Counted from the first letter of the stretch, positions 43,424 through 55,760 are shown. The stretch is 64,000 bases of DNA from Hydrangea macrophylla (GCA_033977485.1 CM066991.1:31617850-31681849); one strand, 5' to 3'. Notes: generated from the sequence alone by a model not told the origin. Numbers and translations: made by a program.

Positions 43424-45394
43424 CCGAATTTATTTACTGAGTAGTTGTATCTATGTTTCCTTGTTGCTACTAATGATCTTGCAGGTAGCTTAAAAAAATG
43501 GATATTAACGCTTCGAGGTAAAATCCTTCCTTCCCTCGCTTTACTTTACATGTCCATGTGCTTAGTTTAGAACATTGAGGACAATGTCTAGTTTTAGTTG
43601 GGGGGGAGTGAGTCATTGCATGCCTCATATCTTTTTGTTGTACTTTAGTGTCATATACCTGCTTAGCAACATGTAACTCAGTAAATTAAAATCTGCAAAA
43701 ATTTTAAAAATTTTTATTTTTTATTTTTAAAGATAATAAAATGGTTCTTGTATTTCTCTCATAGTTAATGTAGTTAGTTATGATGCATTAGTGTTATTTT
43801 CTGTATGTTATTAGTATGTGATATACTATGGTAGTTTGTTTACTATCTTAGTTATAGTATGTTCTATGCTTTTTAATCTTCAAATACTTTGAGCACGTTG
43901 TGACAACCTTGTACTTAGCTAAAATGGATTAGTAAGCATAGTTTAAGTGTCTTGAAAGACTGTAGTGGAGACTAATAACCCAAGTGAGCTTTTGTGCCAT
44001 TCTTTGTTTTTGAGGGTTTTATAAAATTACTCTTACTTTTTGAAAAGCGTATTAATTCGTTGAAAGTCTCATTTTTCTTCTTCATTTTGACTGATCACTA
44101 GAAGAGAACGTTCATGATTTACCAAACTTTAGAGCTCTTGAATTTACTGAAATGAATTATCCTATTAACTTATAAGATGATTTAGGCCATCTTTTGACCA
44201 TACACGTATAATGCAGCCTAGGCCTACCTCCATAATATTCCTTTACTTCACCTCTTGAGCTTATCATATTTTCCTTGTCCTCACAATCCTACAGTCTATA
44301 CCTAACTCCAAATTAGGAGTTCAAGCCTCAGTTCTTTATTTAGGTGTGATTGGGATGTGTTGCATTGCCAAGAAGTTTGGTTGTGTGAATAATAGAAAGT
44401 TGGCAAAGAAAAAAATGATGAAGAAAATGAAAAAAAAAAGCATGAAAAGAAAAAAAAAGTGCCAATGGTTGTTACAAAAGAAAAAAAAACAATAAAAAGA
44501 AGAGTGTGAAAAAGAAAAGAAAAAAAAGAAGAGAAGAAGAAAAGAGAGAGATTGGAGATGTGGGGGAGGTTTCAAAAAAATGTAGTAGACATTCCAATCA
44601 CATCCTTTGACCCAATTGAATATCACGAATCTCTTTCTTCTTAATCGAATACCTCTTTTTCAAAGTCCTAATGATGCTAGGTAAATTGGATTTGAAGTTA
44701 AGGTAATGAGAGAGTTCTCCGCGGTATCTCGCTCTTCTAGTGAAAGGTATCCTTTCATGAGACTTTATGCACTAAAATGTCCGTTTTTCTATTTAGATAT
44801 GAGAAGCATTAGATTCCATTTACAATTACTCTTTACAGCTTCCATATCATGAGTGATAATTATTACACCTAATTCAGAGTGATTTCATCTTAAGAGTGTA
44901 ATCCCGGTGAGAGTTGAGTCAAAATGAACGTCTTGATAGTGTCTTAGGTTATGCAAACTTTAAAATTAAAGTTTTGTATTTTTGTTGTCCATTCACACAC
45001 ACACTTGAAGATTAATAGGTATGGAACATTCTAATGACTTTGATAGTAGATTAACTGTAATGTGTGTGTTGCATGGCTATGGTATACTAGAGAGTTTCAT
45101 GAGATTGTTGAGCTTAACTACATTGCTAAATGAGAGGAAAATTTCTTGAAAACATGTAAATGAGAACCATTACCATAAACATGAATTTTGTGGGTAGATT
45201 CACTGCAAACCCTCACGAGACAACAATCGTCCACTAGGGGGAACCTAGGGGTTTAAAAGCTTGTTGCATACGCTAAATGCAATCGTGATTCCTGTGAAAG
45301 TGAGTTAGGATTTTTATTTTCTTTTGTTTTCAATTTTTAGAGTTAATTAAACATTACTGTAGTTCGCTTCATTGCTAGGGACTAGCAACGAGCT
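43424..45394 (+). other. Non-coding tail of element C
   Basis: About 2 kb without an ORF. At 43570-43615, gaacattgaggacaatgtctag...gttgggggggagtgag is an inverted repeat plus an internal polypurine-like tract, of a kind commonly seen after the coding region of Athila-like elements. A purine-rich stretch (gaaaaaa/gagaag) covers 44390-44560. Confidence 0.75.
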
Positions 45395-45406
45395 AGTTGG
45401 GGGGTG
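45395..45406 (+). other. Polypurine tract of element C
   Basis: agttggggggtg directly before the 3' LTR start TGATTCGAGG. Confidence 0.82.
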
Positions 45407-47031
45407 TGATTCGAGGTGAAAAGTGTATGTTTATAGCGTATTACACGGTCTTTTATGCATAATTTTATCCCCAAGTCCCTAGATTTAGATGCATATCAAT
45501 GATTAAGTGTTTTCTATGATGTTGAGACTCAAACATGTGTTTTTACACTATTTTACAGGTCATGGAAAGCAAACATTGCATAGAAAGTGATTCTGGTGGA
45601 TAGAACAACGGAAGTAGCTGAGAAAACGCCATTTTTGACAATGAAGACTTCAGATTTGGAAGCTTTTCCCAGAGATATAAAATGTAGATCTTTGAGTTAC
45701 GGTCGCGTGGCCGCCAACGGGAGGTCAATCTGAGGTCCGAGTGAAAGGTTATGGCCATTCTCCCATCGGTGCGCAGAGCTGTCAAAATCATAGAGTTCAA
45801 GCGATTGAAGAAGAGTTCAATCGATCGAACCTTCGATCGATCGAACTAAGCTCGATCGATCGAACTTTATATTCACCCAAAAGTTGCATAAACTCTGCGG
45901 GAACCCTATATATAAGCCGCTTTGACGCCAGACGAAGGGAGGATGCTCCAGAACGCGAAAAATAGCAGTTTTAGGGTAGTTTTAGGGTTAGATTAGGTGT
46001 AGATTAGGTTAGATTTATGTTTTCTTCCTCCTTTTCATTGTTTTACTCAAGATTATTGAAGATTAATGTTTATTTCAAGTTTGTTTCAAGTTATTTTCAG
46101 ATTATTACAGGTTTTTCCATCCCTTTTCTTTATTTCATTGTTTATTACTTTAGTTACTATGATCGCTATGTTTTACTATTTCTGTACTTGTTTATTCATG
46201 TTTCCGTAGTTTAGACGTTGGGAATATGTGATGAAACATTGATTATTAGCCTCTGCCATGCAATCTTTAGAAACCTTGGGCTCGATCGATCGAATGTATT
46301 TCGATCGATCGAACCAGAGATAGTCAAGCGATCGAAGGCATTTCGATCGATTGAAGGATGACGTTGTCCGATCGATCGAGAGCGCTTCGATCGATCGAAC
46401 ATGTTAATTCCTGAGATGATTCTTTTAAGTATTCCATGACTTTCTGTTTTAGAAATCTGTCATCAAATTGTCCTAATAAGCTCAGTTTGTCAAAACAGTT
46501 TTTTAGAACTTAAAGCCTTAAGGCTATTTCCTTCAATGACTTTTGAAAACCACTTTGAATGCTAACACCATTTAGAGTGCAAGTAATAACCATTGTTTTA
46601 AACCGTCTTCTATGTATTTTAAATCATTTGTGATGATGTAGTCCCGGTCATGAAAGGGCTATTGATTCTATATCTTTAGAAAAATACGGAATACTGAAGA
46701 GGAATAAACTCCATAGAACATTAGTGAGTATGCATGGTAGATGGTTAGGATCAATGTGGATTCACGTGTTTCCAACACCTTTAGTTCATCTGTTTAATTA
46801 GTTATGTTTCTTTATACTTTAGTTTATTAGTTAGTTTACTTTAATTAATTAGGATTCGTAGAACCTTCACTTCTATATTCTTATTTTCTTTTCTTTGGTT
46901 TTAGGTTATAACTTAGTAGACATTCTCCCTATTCCTTCCCTGTGGGATCGACCTGGACTTATCCAGTATTACTTGCACGATCACCTTCACTTGGGTGTTG
47001 CACAAGAGCGCACAACTTTTTAGTCATGTCA
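45407..47031 (+). repeat. 3' LTR of element C (1,625 bp)
   Basis: Near-identical to 39905-41531. It repeats both palindrome clusters (45796-45865 and 46281-46399) and the TATA box (45905-45918). One degenerate palindrome of the 5' LTR (gcgatggaagg) is closer to consensus here (gcgatcgaagg). Confidence 0.95.
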
Positions 47032-48280
47032 CCAGAGACATCATTAATAGCAAGCGGGCTGCCCGAAAGGAAGGGCTAGGACATACAGCCCTGGAATCGG
47101 CCGAAGACCATCCGGCCACAAGCTTGGAAGATCTCAGGCACACGATCACTCGTAGCCGGAGTCGAGTCCTATCCCCAAGGGCGACACATTTCGAAGAAGA
47201 GGCCTAATCATCTGACCCGACCTTCCGCTCGAACATAAAAAAGAAGACCGGGCGGGAAGACGTGGAAGCCCAAATTAAGAACTTATAGCAGCAAATCGAG
47301 AGGCTGAGCCATAAATCTGGCCATGATCTCACCAACATGGAGATAGAATCACCCTATACTGCTCTGCTGATGTAGTTCCCTATCCCGTGAAAGTTCAAAC
47401 TTCTGCATCTCAACTCTTACGATGGTTCAGGAAGCCCGGTGGACCATGTTCGCACCTACAAGGCTCAAATGGCGTTAGTCACCACTGTAGATGAGTTGTT
47501 GTGTTTGGCTTTCCCCAGTACTCTTAAGGGGCCAGCAGTGCAATGGTTCTATGCTCTCAAACCCCGCACGGTTAGTAATTGCAAATCGCTGAGCAAGTTC
47601 TTCATTAGCCAGTTTGTGGGGATGCTCGACCGGTCACAATCGGACACTCAGCTATTGACCGTCAAGCAGTGCAAGGGTGAATTCCTAAGGGAGTACGTGG
47701 ACCGTTTCAATCAACAGAGGCTCAAAATCCATAACTAGAATGAAATAGCCGCAATCATGGCCTTCTGCTCGGGATTTTAACACACCAAAGTTGCTACATC
47801 GTTCCACTGAGACCGATCGGCAACTCTGGTAGAGCTTTCAGAGAGGGTCAGGAAGTATATTGACACGGAGGAATTTCTGAAGTCTAAATGCGCCAGCTTA
47901 ATAGGAGATGAGTCCCCGAAAACTAAGCGTAAGCGTGAGGGCTCTGAGAAGGGTTCGAGAAAGAAGTCCAGACAAGACCAGCAGAGAAGAGGTCGGGATC
48001 AGCCCCCGATCGCCTTCATGCCTCTTTCCTGACTAATCCACAAAGTCATGGCCGCCGACGAGGCACAAAGGTTGCTTCAACAACTGCAAAACTCAAAGCC
48101 CCGCCCGGAAAAAGGAATCGGGATAATTTTTTACCGCTTCCACAGACACTACAGCCACGACATAGAGGATTGTTTCAAGTTGAAGTTAGCTATAGAGAAA
48201 TTGATCGAGCAAGGTCATCTTGCAGAGTTTGTCACGACAGATGGACGGTCTCCGCATGGAGCCCGAGCTCTTGGTTAGTC
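47032..48280 (+). pseudogene. G1 gag, main part
   Basis: Continues gag after C: RDIINSKRAARKEGLGH..., then the Retrotrans_gag core at 47380-47780 (FKLLHLNSYDGSGSPVDHV, LCLAFPSTLKGPAVQWFYAL, SKFFISQFVG, LLTVKQCKGEFLREYVDRFNQ), a basic linker, and a Tat-type modified knuckle near 48130-48180 (FYRFHRHYSHDIEDCFKLK) whose first Cys is replaced by Tyr. In G2 that position reads CGFHRDYNHDTEDC. Stops at several points (for example NL*QQIERL, FPIP*KFKL, CSGF*) are shared with G2. Confidence 0.88.
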
Positions 48281-48422
48281 ACCACCTCTTAGTCAAATCA
48301 ATGTGATCTCCGGAGGAACGTCGGGCGGCGGGGACTCACAGTCGGCAAGGAAGAGGCATGCTCGGGCATCCTGGGCGGATGTTTGGCATGTCTGATCCAC
48401 TGACTCCCCACTGACTGACGTA

Positions 48423-49587
48423 TTGACATTTTCCTCAGATGATGCACAAGGCAACCACTGCCCCCACGACGACCCGTTTGTTGTGATGCTCTCCATAGCC
48501 AATGACGTGGTCAAAAGGGTGTTGGTGGACATAGGTAGCTCGACCGATATCATGTTCGTGTTGGCGTTTGATCAGCTCGGGATATCTAGAGATCCGCTCC
48601 ATCTAGTAACCACTCCTATGGTGGGTTTCAACGGATCCAGCACATGACCGCTTGCTACCATTAAGATTCTTGTCCTTATGGGGACCCACCCTCAGTTGAC
48701 CTCTGTGCTGGCAAATTTCACAATTGTGGAAGCCCCATCTGCCTATAATGTCATTCTTGGGAGTCTTATACATAACAAAGTCAGGGCTATCGTCTCTACT
48801 CATAACCTAACAGTTAAGTTCCCAACCCCGCAGGGACTTGGGAGCCTACGTGGAGATCAGACGACCGCCCAGAGTTGCTATGTCAGCTCTCTGTGCTAGG
48901 AGGCCATCGCTGAAACCCTGAATGTCCAGGAGATGGACCCGAGGGATCAGAATGATAGAGTGGGACCGGTTGGGGACCTGAAACAAGTGGTGCTAGACCC
49001 GTAACTCCCTGACCAAATGGTCACTACTGGCACCTTGCTGGAGCCCGGCCTGAGGGAGAAGCTGATTCAGTTCCTGCGACAGTGTTAGGATGTGTTTGCT
49101 TGGTGTCATGAAGACATGCCCGAGATTGACCCCCGGGTAATGTCTCACCGACTTAATGTCGACCCAGACTCCCGGCCTGTGAAGCATAAGAGGCGGGGCT
49201 TGGCCCCCAAGAGGCAAAAAGCAGTGTGCGAAGAAGACAAGAAACTCCTCAAAGCAAAATCTATCTGAGAGGTCCACTATCCCGACTGGTTAGCAAACGC
49301 AGTACCGGTCAAGAAAAGCAACGAGAAGTAGAGGATGTGTATGGACTTCACTGATCTGAACGAAGCCTGCCCCAAGGACTGCTATCTACTACCCAGGATA
49401 GATCTCCTTGTGGACTCCACAGCCGGTCATTCGCTCCTCTCGTTCATGGATGCCTACTCCGGGTACAATTAGATTAGCATGTACTTCGGGGATGAAGAAA
49501 AAACCTCGTTCATCATGGATCAGGGGACCTATTACTACAAAGTCATGCCTTTCGGCCTCAAAATTGCTGGGGCAACCTATCAGCGCC
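48423..49587 (+). pseudogene. G1 protease and N-terminal RT, up to the H insertion
   Basis: Protease near 48490-48790 (VKRVLVDIGSSTDIMFVLAFDQLG, APSAYNVILGS). The active site reads DIGS instead of the usual DTGS. RT begins near 49130 (PRVMSHRLNVDP..RPVKHKRR) with MDFTDLNEACPKDCYLLPRID, SFMDAYSGYN, FIMDQGTYYYKVMPFGLKIAGATYQRL. In-frame stops occur (SI*EVH, NEK*RMC, GYN*IS). The frame is cut at 49587 by the solo LTR and resumes at 52875. Confidence 0.88.
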
Positions 49588-52500
49588 TGTGGATATCGCA
49601 GGTTTTATTTCTTTCTTTTACCCACAGTTTTTCTTTTAAATCAATTTCTAAAACAAATGAGTCGCCACTTAATTTTTAAAGGGAAAAATTAAGAGACCAT
49701 TTTAAAAGCAAACTGATCTTTTGCGAAACCAAAGATAAACTGGGTCCGGGGATTATGGAATGAAAGGGGAAGGAGCCCGACGGACTAAAACACCCCCTTT
49801 CATCCTATCTCGCGATAGGCCTCTACTCAACATCCTTTTTAATCAAATTAATAATCTAAGCATGCCCTCAATTAATACATATATAGGTATACATAACACA
49901 AGCATGTTGGAAATGGTGTAAAATTGCTAACGGCAAAATATCATTCATAAACCACGTATTTCAAGTAGCAAGCAACATGATATGCAATAGAGAACTAGAA
50001 AACATACCCGGGATCCAGCCGCGAAATGGAAACGTGCAATGCATACACAAAATACAAAGCCTAAGAAAAGGTCTCTAATTCACATATTCACATAAGGCAA
50101 AACCTAAGCTAAGGTGTCGCACATGGAGTTGAAAATCAATTCAAAATCAAAGGAATGAATTAAACTAGAGAAGGGATGAGAAGTTGTACCTCAAATGCAC
50201 TACAAAACAAAGGTTAGTACACATGCCTTAGACAAGATATAATATCAAAGAGTAATTAATCCTAAGTCAATGTTCAACTAGATTCAACCAAGACAAGAGA
50301 TAAGTCCTACTTATCATGTATCAATGAATGCATGAATATGATCAAGAATGAGATATGAATTTATTCACTAATTTGGATCCCTAAGCCTCTGGGTTTAATC
50401 TAAATTATCATTATTCAAAACATGGTTTGAGTCCTAAGACATTAAGAGACCATTTGAGTTGAAATAAATAAGATTAGACAAAAACAGTAGCAGTTTTTTA
50501 TGAATTACAGAGAGCAAACCAGATCTTCAAAAATAGAAATAAAATACTTCCAATGGTTGGATCTTAATGATGTTTGGATATGTTATGCCGCTGTGAGTCT
50601 AGTTTCTAACCCAAAAATAAAACCAAGGTTGGAACGGTTAGATCTCCGGAAATATGGAAAACACTAGACATCACTCATCATTCTACAACCTTCTGTCCAG
50701 AGATCTTGCATGATTTTTTAAAAATAGCAAACAAATCCGAATTGCTTCATTCTTTTTAGGGAACCTTCCTAACACATTAAGGTTCTTATAAACAATTATT
50801 AGAGGTCTTGAAAACTTGGTTAGAGCTCTGATCTATCAATTTTAAAAACGGTTTGCTGTTCTGAAACTATTCTGAAATTCTGGACAGATTGTGGTTGTCT
50901 CACAAAATCCATGATCAAACCATTCTAAGCATAAAATCTTACCAAAACAAAATATTACAGTGGTAAAACAATGTGTTATTGACACTTTCCCGTTGGTTTC
51001 ACTTGATTTCAACGGTTAGATTTTGAACTAAAAATCTTTGATCAAAAACAGTTCGTGAACTCACTGTTTTTATTTTGCTAGTTCAACTTTATTGGTTAAC
51101 CCCAACTATTTAATCATGAAGTTGGACTTAAACTAAACCAACTCTTCTACCATATAATGGTCATTGAAGACTAAGGACCTATTTTTAGACCTATGGATTT
51201 TTGATGAAGTATAAAATGGACTTCACAAAATCCCAAACAATGAACTCAAACTTATGGACCAAAACTTGAGTTCAAATCATTACTCCTACCACTGGGTGGT
51301 CATTCGAGGATAAAGACATACATACATGTAAGTTTTGGATGAAGTATGAAGAACTTCCCAAAACCCAAGGAAGAAATTAGTCTAAGCCATAGAGATAGAC
51401 TCAAACTAAAGTACTTCTCCTACCATTTGATGGTCATTGGAGACTAAAAGAAAACAACTCTACTCTAATCTTCCATGGAATATAGTATGAATTCCATAAG
51501 ATTCATAGTAAAGAGATCCTAGTCATGAGTTGATACAAGTATCTCGCCAACTATGTGTAGATTATGACCAATCTCCATATGGATCATAAGATCATAGGAA
51601 ACTAAGGAATCAAAACTCAAAGAGTTTCAATGAGATATGGAAGATCTCATGAACCTCATGAATGAAATAGAAATAAAGGAAATCAAAGTTTTATTTAGGA
51701 ACACAAATAATTCAAAACTAATTTATCTCAAACCCAAGGCAATAATTAAATCCAAATTAATGAGATGTCATGAGATTCAATCACAAGTTCTTGGTGGTGT
51801 GTGATGAAATGGGATAAGAAGAGAGGTTTTGAAAATGTGAAAAGTTCCTAGATCTAAGAACTTGTGATTGAATTATCATAATTCTACCAAGGATTAAGAG
51901 GTTACCTCTATGACCTCAAAGAATTCTTCAATTTCTTGTGAAGTTCTTCCAAGATCCTCAAATTCTTCTCAAAAACTCTTCAAATTCTTCAAGAAATTCT
52001 TCTCTTCTTCTCAATTCTCTCTCTAATTCTCTCTCTAAACTCAAGTATATCTCTTGTATATGCTTGTATATTGATTTCAAAGCTCAAGTCCCCTCAAAAT
52101 GAAGATGAAGATCTGTTTAAATAGGCCATCATCTCAAGGATAAATGGGTAAATTTGGGTGGAGGCCCATGTGCAAAGATTTCTTCTAGAACATGTGAGAA
52201 AAGCAGTCTGTTACAGCCAGCGGCACTCGACGGGTGCCGGCGGCATTCACTGAGTGCCGGGCGGCACTCACTGAATGCCGGGCGGCAACCCGTGAATGCC
52301 GGCGCGGCACTCAGTGAGTGCTGCCGGGTTTTCCGGGTGCCGGGGCTAACTGAATTTGCTCTTTTTTTTCAAATTTTCGAAAGGAATATTAATCAAAACT
52401 TAATTTTGTGATTTATCTTTATATATTTATATATATTTGTGCTAAAATGCACCCATGTGGGTGATATGCACCCATGTGAATGGTATATTCTTCAATATAC

Positions 52501-52869
52501 TATACTTCTTATTACTATTATTATTATTATTATTTTTCTTCAAGAGACAATTTTTCTTTATTAAAAACTCCTCCCCTTTTTTATCATTTTCATTTTATAC
52601 TTCCAAAATCCCTTTTTTTTTTATTGAGCAAATTTTTCAGACTGATTTCCTCGTATGTTCTTTAATGTTCGGGGCTCTCCGAATACCCAAATCCTCTCTC
52701 TTCTTTTTATATTTTCTATTTTTAATTTTGAAATTTGTTTTGAAGAATCAATTGAAGATTTTGAATTTCCTGGAAGATCTTCGAATGTCACCGGCCATTG
52801 TCATCATCGGTCTTTTGAGAGGTAACCAATCCCTAGATTTGACGTTTGGTCAAAATTGGGGTGTCTACA
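49588..52869 (-). mobile_element. Element H: solo LTR related to element F (3,282 bp)
   Basis: Ends TGTGGATATCGCAGG ... GGGTGTCTACA with perfect target duplication GCGCC (49583-49587 and 52870-52874). It is inserted in the RT of G1; G2 has the uninterrupted site (cagcgcctgttcaatc, near 62380). It matches the F LTRs in many blocks (gagtcgccacttaatttt, gggtccggggattatggaatga, tctcgcgataggcctctactcaac) but is diverged. No internal region is present, so it arose by LTR-LTR recombination. TATA-like sequence on minus at 52114-52126. Confidence 0.93.
52220..52345. repeat. CGGCACTCA/TGAGTGCCG palindrome cluster in H
   Basis: GC-rich run including cggcattcactgagtgccg, cggcactcactgaatgccg and gcggcactcagtgagtgctgc. 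Same position relative to the TATA box as in F. Confidence 0.85.
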
Positions 52870-53780
52870 GCGCCTGGTCAATCACACGTTTACGGACTTG
52901 ATCGGGAAATCCATGCAGGTGTACGTTGTTGATCTGCTGGTTAATAACCAGGATGAGTCTGAACATCTTGAACAGTTAGCCAGGGCCTCAGCATTTTGAG
53001 AAAGTTCGGGATGAGCTTGAAACCGGCCAAGTGCACATTTGGCGTCTCATCTTGGGCACCTAATCAACAAGCGGGGGATTGAGGTGAACCCCGAAAAAAT
53101 TCAAAGCATCATAAATATACGGTCACCTAGGTCTACCAAAGAGGTACAGAGTTTGGCTGGATGGGTGGCTGCACTAAACAGATTCGTGTCACGAGCTACC
53201 GATCGGTGTCTGCCCTTCTTCAAGATCTTTCGTAAGGCCTTTCAATGTCAGAAGAGTGCGAGGAAGCATTCCAGGAACTCAAGAAGTACTTTGCATCGTC
53301 CCCTCTACTCTCAATGCCCGCGCTAGGCGAAGAATTGTTCTTATACTTGGCGTTGTCACGCTCGGCGGTCAGCTCGGTACTCATTCGGGAAGAGCACGGG
53401 ATACAATTCCCGTTCTATTACACAAGCCGAGCACTTCAAGGCGCAAAAAGTAGATACTCCCGCATTGAAAAGCTTGCCTTCACCCTCATCACTTTAGGTC
53501 GGAGACTTCACCCGTATTTCCAGGCCCACGTCATCATGGTCTTTATAGATCTACCCCTCCATAAGATCTTGAGTAAGCCTGAAATGTCCAGAAGACTCGT
53601 CAAGTGGGCCTTCGAGTTAGAGGAACATGAAGTGGTCTATAGACCCCGCATAGCGATCAGGGTACAGGCAGTCGCAGACTTCATTGTTGAATTCACATAC
53701 CAAGAAGACCCTGTTGAAGAGCCGTCCCACCAGCATTACCGTCCAGACTACAATCAGATATCTCGACCTGGGTACTTTAT
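52870..53780 (+). pseudogene. G1 RT end and RNase H
   Basis: RT resumes after H and carries YVVD at 52922-52933 where the catalytic YxDD is expected. A stop and frameshift follow near 52998. RT thumb/connection: HLGHLINKRGIEVNPEKIQSIINIRSPRS...VQSLAGWVAALNRFVSRATDRCLPFFK (53039-53230). RNase H: CEEAFQELKKYFASSPLLSMP, FLYLALSRSAVSSVLIREE, FYYTSRALQGAKSRYSRIEKLAFTLI (53260-53500), then MSRRLVKWAFELEEHEVVYRPR..VQAVADFIVEFT (53580-53700). One more frame change near 53260. Confidence 0.88.
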
Positions 53781-54329
53781 ATGGATGGTTCTTCCAACAA
53801 ACAGGGCAGTGGATCAGGGATCATCCTAACCATACCCGATGGGATCCTCCTCGAGTATGTGCTTAGGTTCAGATATAAGGCCTCTTATAACGAGACCGAG
53901 TACGAAGCCCTGCTAGTCAGATTACAAATGGCAACCTCAATGGGTACACTGCTGGTTCAAGGGTACAACGACTCTCAGCTCGTGGTAAATCAAGTCAATC
54001 AAGAGTATAAGGCTCGAGAGAACAACATGATAGCTTATCTAGCCCTTGTCCGAGTAGTTTTAAAGAAGCTTCAGGGGTTCTCTATCATGCAGATAACTAG
54101 GGGAGAGAACACTAGGGCCGACCGTTTAGCCCGCCTTGCTTCATCTTCTGAGTCAGACTTGCCCGGGATAAGGATAGAGTACCTACCCGAGTCAAGTATG
54201 TTCAACTTGGAATGTATGGAGGTAGAACTGGTCGCCTCAAAACCTAGCTGGATGGACCCAATCATGGCATTTCTGGTAACAGGCGCATTACCAGACAAAG
54301 AAGAGGAAGCCCGCCGGGTTAAATACTGA
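53781..54329 (+). pseudogene. G1 second (archaeal-type) RNase H, locally open
   Basis: MDGSSNKQGSGSGIIL opens the fold (catalytic D in MDGSS). YNETEYEALLVRLQMA supplies the E, GYNDSQLVVNQVN supplies the D, and ITRGENTRADRLARLAS the last acidic site. An additional RNase H after the normal one is diagnostic of Tat-lineage plant gypsy elements. The stretch is open for 182 codons but belongs to a broken polyprotein. Confidence 0.88.
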
Positions 54330-55487
54330 GCAACAAGGTACCACATTATTGATGGTATTCTCTACAAGAGAGGATTTTCTGTACTATACCTCCGCTGTGT
54401 CCACCCTGAGTAAGTGTAAGCAATACTACACAAAATCCACGAAGGGGTGTACGGGAACCATATCAGAGAGCGAGCACTCTCACGCAAAGTCCTGCTGTAG
54501 GGTTACTACTGGCCGACCATGGCCAAAGACTCTCAAGAATACATCAAGAGGTGTGATATGTGCCAAAGATTTTCTTCCATGATCAACTTCCCAGGTGAAC
54601 TTCAGACGCCAATCCTCAGCCCCTAGCCATTTTCTCAGTGGTGCGTAGAGCATAGACATCATTGGTCCCCTACCAACGGGAAAGGGACAAGTCAAGCATG
54701 TTGTCATTTCCATGAATTACTTCACCATGTGGGCAGAGGCCGAGCCCTTGGCAACAATAACCGAGAAGAAAATGGAAATCTTCATGGAGAGGAACATCCT
54801 CAGCAGGTTCGGCATCCCCCGGGTTCTGGTTAGTGCCAACAGTAGGCAATTTGACACCCCAATATTCAAGCAATTCTACTCGGGCTACAGGATATTCAAT
54901 CACTACTCATCCCCCAGCACCCCCAGGCCAATGGTCAAGCCGAGGTGACCAACCGGACTATTCTTCAGTCAATTAAAACAAGGCTTGAAGATGCCAAAAG
55001 ACTATGGGCAGAGGAACTACCGACCCTCTTGTGGGCCTACCGCACCACTGCCCGAGCGGCAACAGGTGAAACACCATTTTCACACACCCATGACTTTGAG
55101 GTGGTAGTCCCCACAGAGCTCGTGTTGCCCTCTTATAGGGTGGCAAACTTCAGTGATCAGAGCAACGAAGAGTCCCTCAGAACCGAACTTAACTTGGTGG
55201 AAGAAAAAAGAGACCGAGCCTATCTAAAAGTGGCAGCATACAAATAGAGAGTCTCTCGGTACTATAACAGCAACATCAAGCATCGGAGTATCCAAGTAGG
55301 AGACCTCATCCTGAAGGCGGTAAACCAGTCTACCAAAGTCCCAAGCCATGGACAGTTGGAGCCAAACTGGGAAGGACCGTATATAGTCACTCAGATCAAC
55401 CGGTCGGGCACCTACTGGTTACAAACTCTGGAAGGGCATGAGCTCTCTCACCCATAGAACATACAACACCTCCGCAAATACTTTTAG
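54330..55487 (+). pseudogene. G1 integrase pseudogene
   Basis: Zinc region near 54400-54570 (HPE, HKIHEGVYGNHIRERALS, YYWPTMAKDSQEYIKRCDMCQRF). The core is interrupted by frame changes (MNYFTMWAEAEPLATITE, 54712 onward; FGIPRVLVSANSRQFD, where the usual D of the ..DNG/SD motif is replaced by N). Then TILQSIKTRLEDAKRLWAEELPTLLWAYRTTARAATGETPF (54950 onward) and the C-terminal YYNSNIKHRSIQVGDLILK...NWEGPYIVTQINRSGTYWLQ to about 55487. Not functional. Confidence 0.88.
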
Positions 55488-55624
55488 TAGTGCTCGAAGA
55501 TGAGCGGGTTAGCACTGGCTAGGACTTTTTGTAGCTCTACTTGAACAATCACTATAAATTTTCAAATAGAATGAAGGTTTTCTATTTTACTTCGTGCAAT
55601 AATTCCTAACAATGTTCCGTGCAA
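55488..55624. other. Short spacer after G1 integrase
   Basis: No feature recognised. It follows the end of pol. Confidence 0.4.
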
Positions 55625-55760
55625 AATTGAATGACCTCGGGCCTAGCCCTGAAGCTCCTCAAAAGACCTCGGGATTATACCCGAGGCATAAAAGACCTTG
55701 GCTCAAAACCAGGGCACAAAATGACCTCGGGCTTAACCCCGAGGCACTGGCTTTGCCTAG
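55625..55760. repeat. CCTCGGG...CCCGAGG short repeats
   Basis: gacctcgggcctagccctga, gacctcgggattatacccgaggc, gaccttggctcaaaaccaggg and gacctcgggcttaaccccgaggc: four related units, two of them forming clear inverted repeats (CCTCGGG / CCCGAGG). Confidence 0.75.

Larger units (their letters stand above)
39905..47031 (+). mobile_element. Element C: young non-autonomous Athila-like LTR element with an orphan ORF
   Basis: 7,127 bp bounded by near-identical LTRs starting TGATTCGAGG and ending ...GTCA. It has a perfect target duplication CCAGA (39900-39904 and 47032-47036). G2 carries the uninterrupted site (gagacgccagagacatc, near 59850). Inside are an Athila-type primer site, one 568-codon ORF without gag or pol domains, a 2 kb non-coding tail and a polypurine tract. 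By hand count the LTRs differ at about 27 of about 1,625 positions (1.7%) plus two small indels, indicating a recent insertion. Confidence 0.95.

Noticed and set aside
44336..44626. 96-codon minus-strand ORF rich in Phe
   Set aside because: Reverse translation of a purine-rich tract in the C tail; no start context or domain.
52455..52901. 148-codon plus-strand ORF crossing the H boundary
   Set aside because: It spans the solo LTR end and its target duplication into G1 RT, so it cannot be a real gene; its start is in an AT/T-rich LTR segment.
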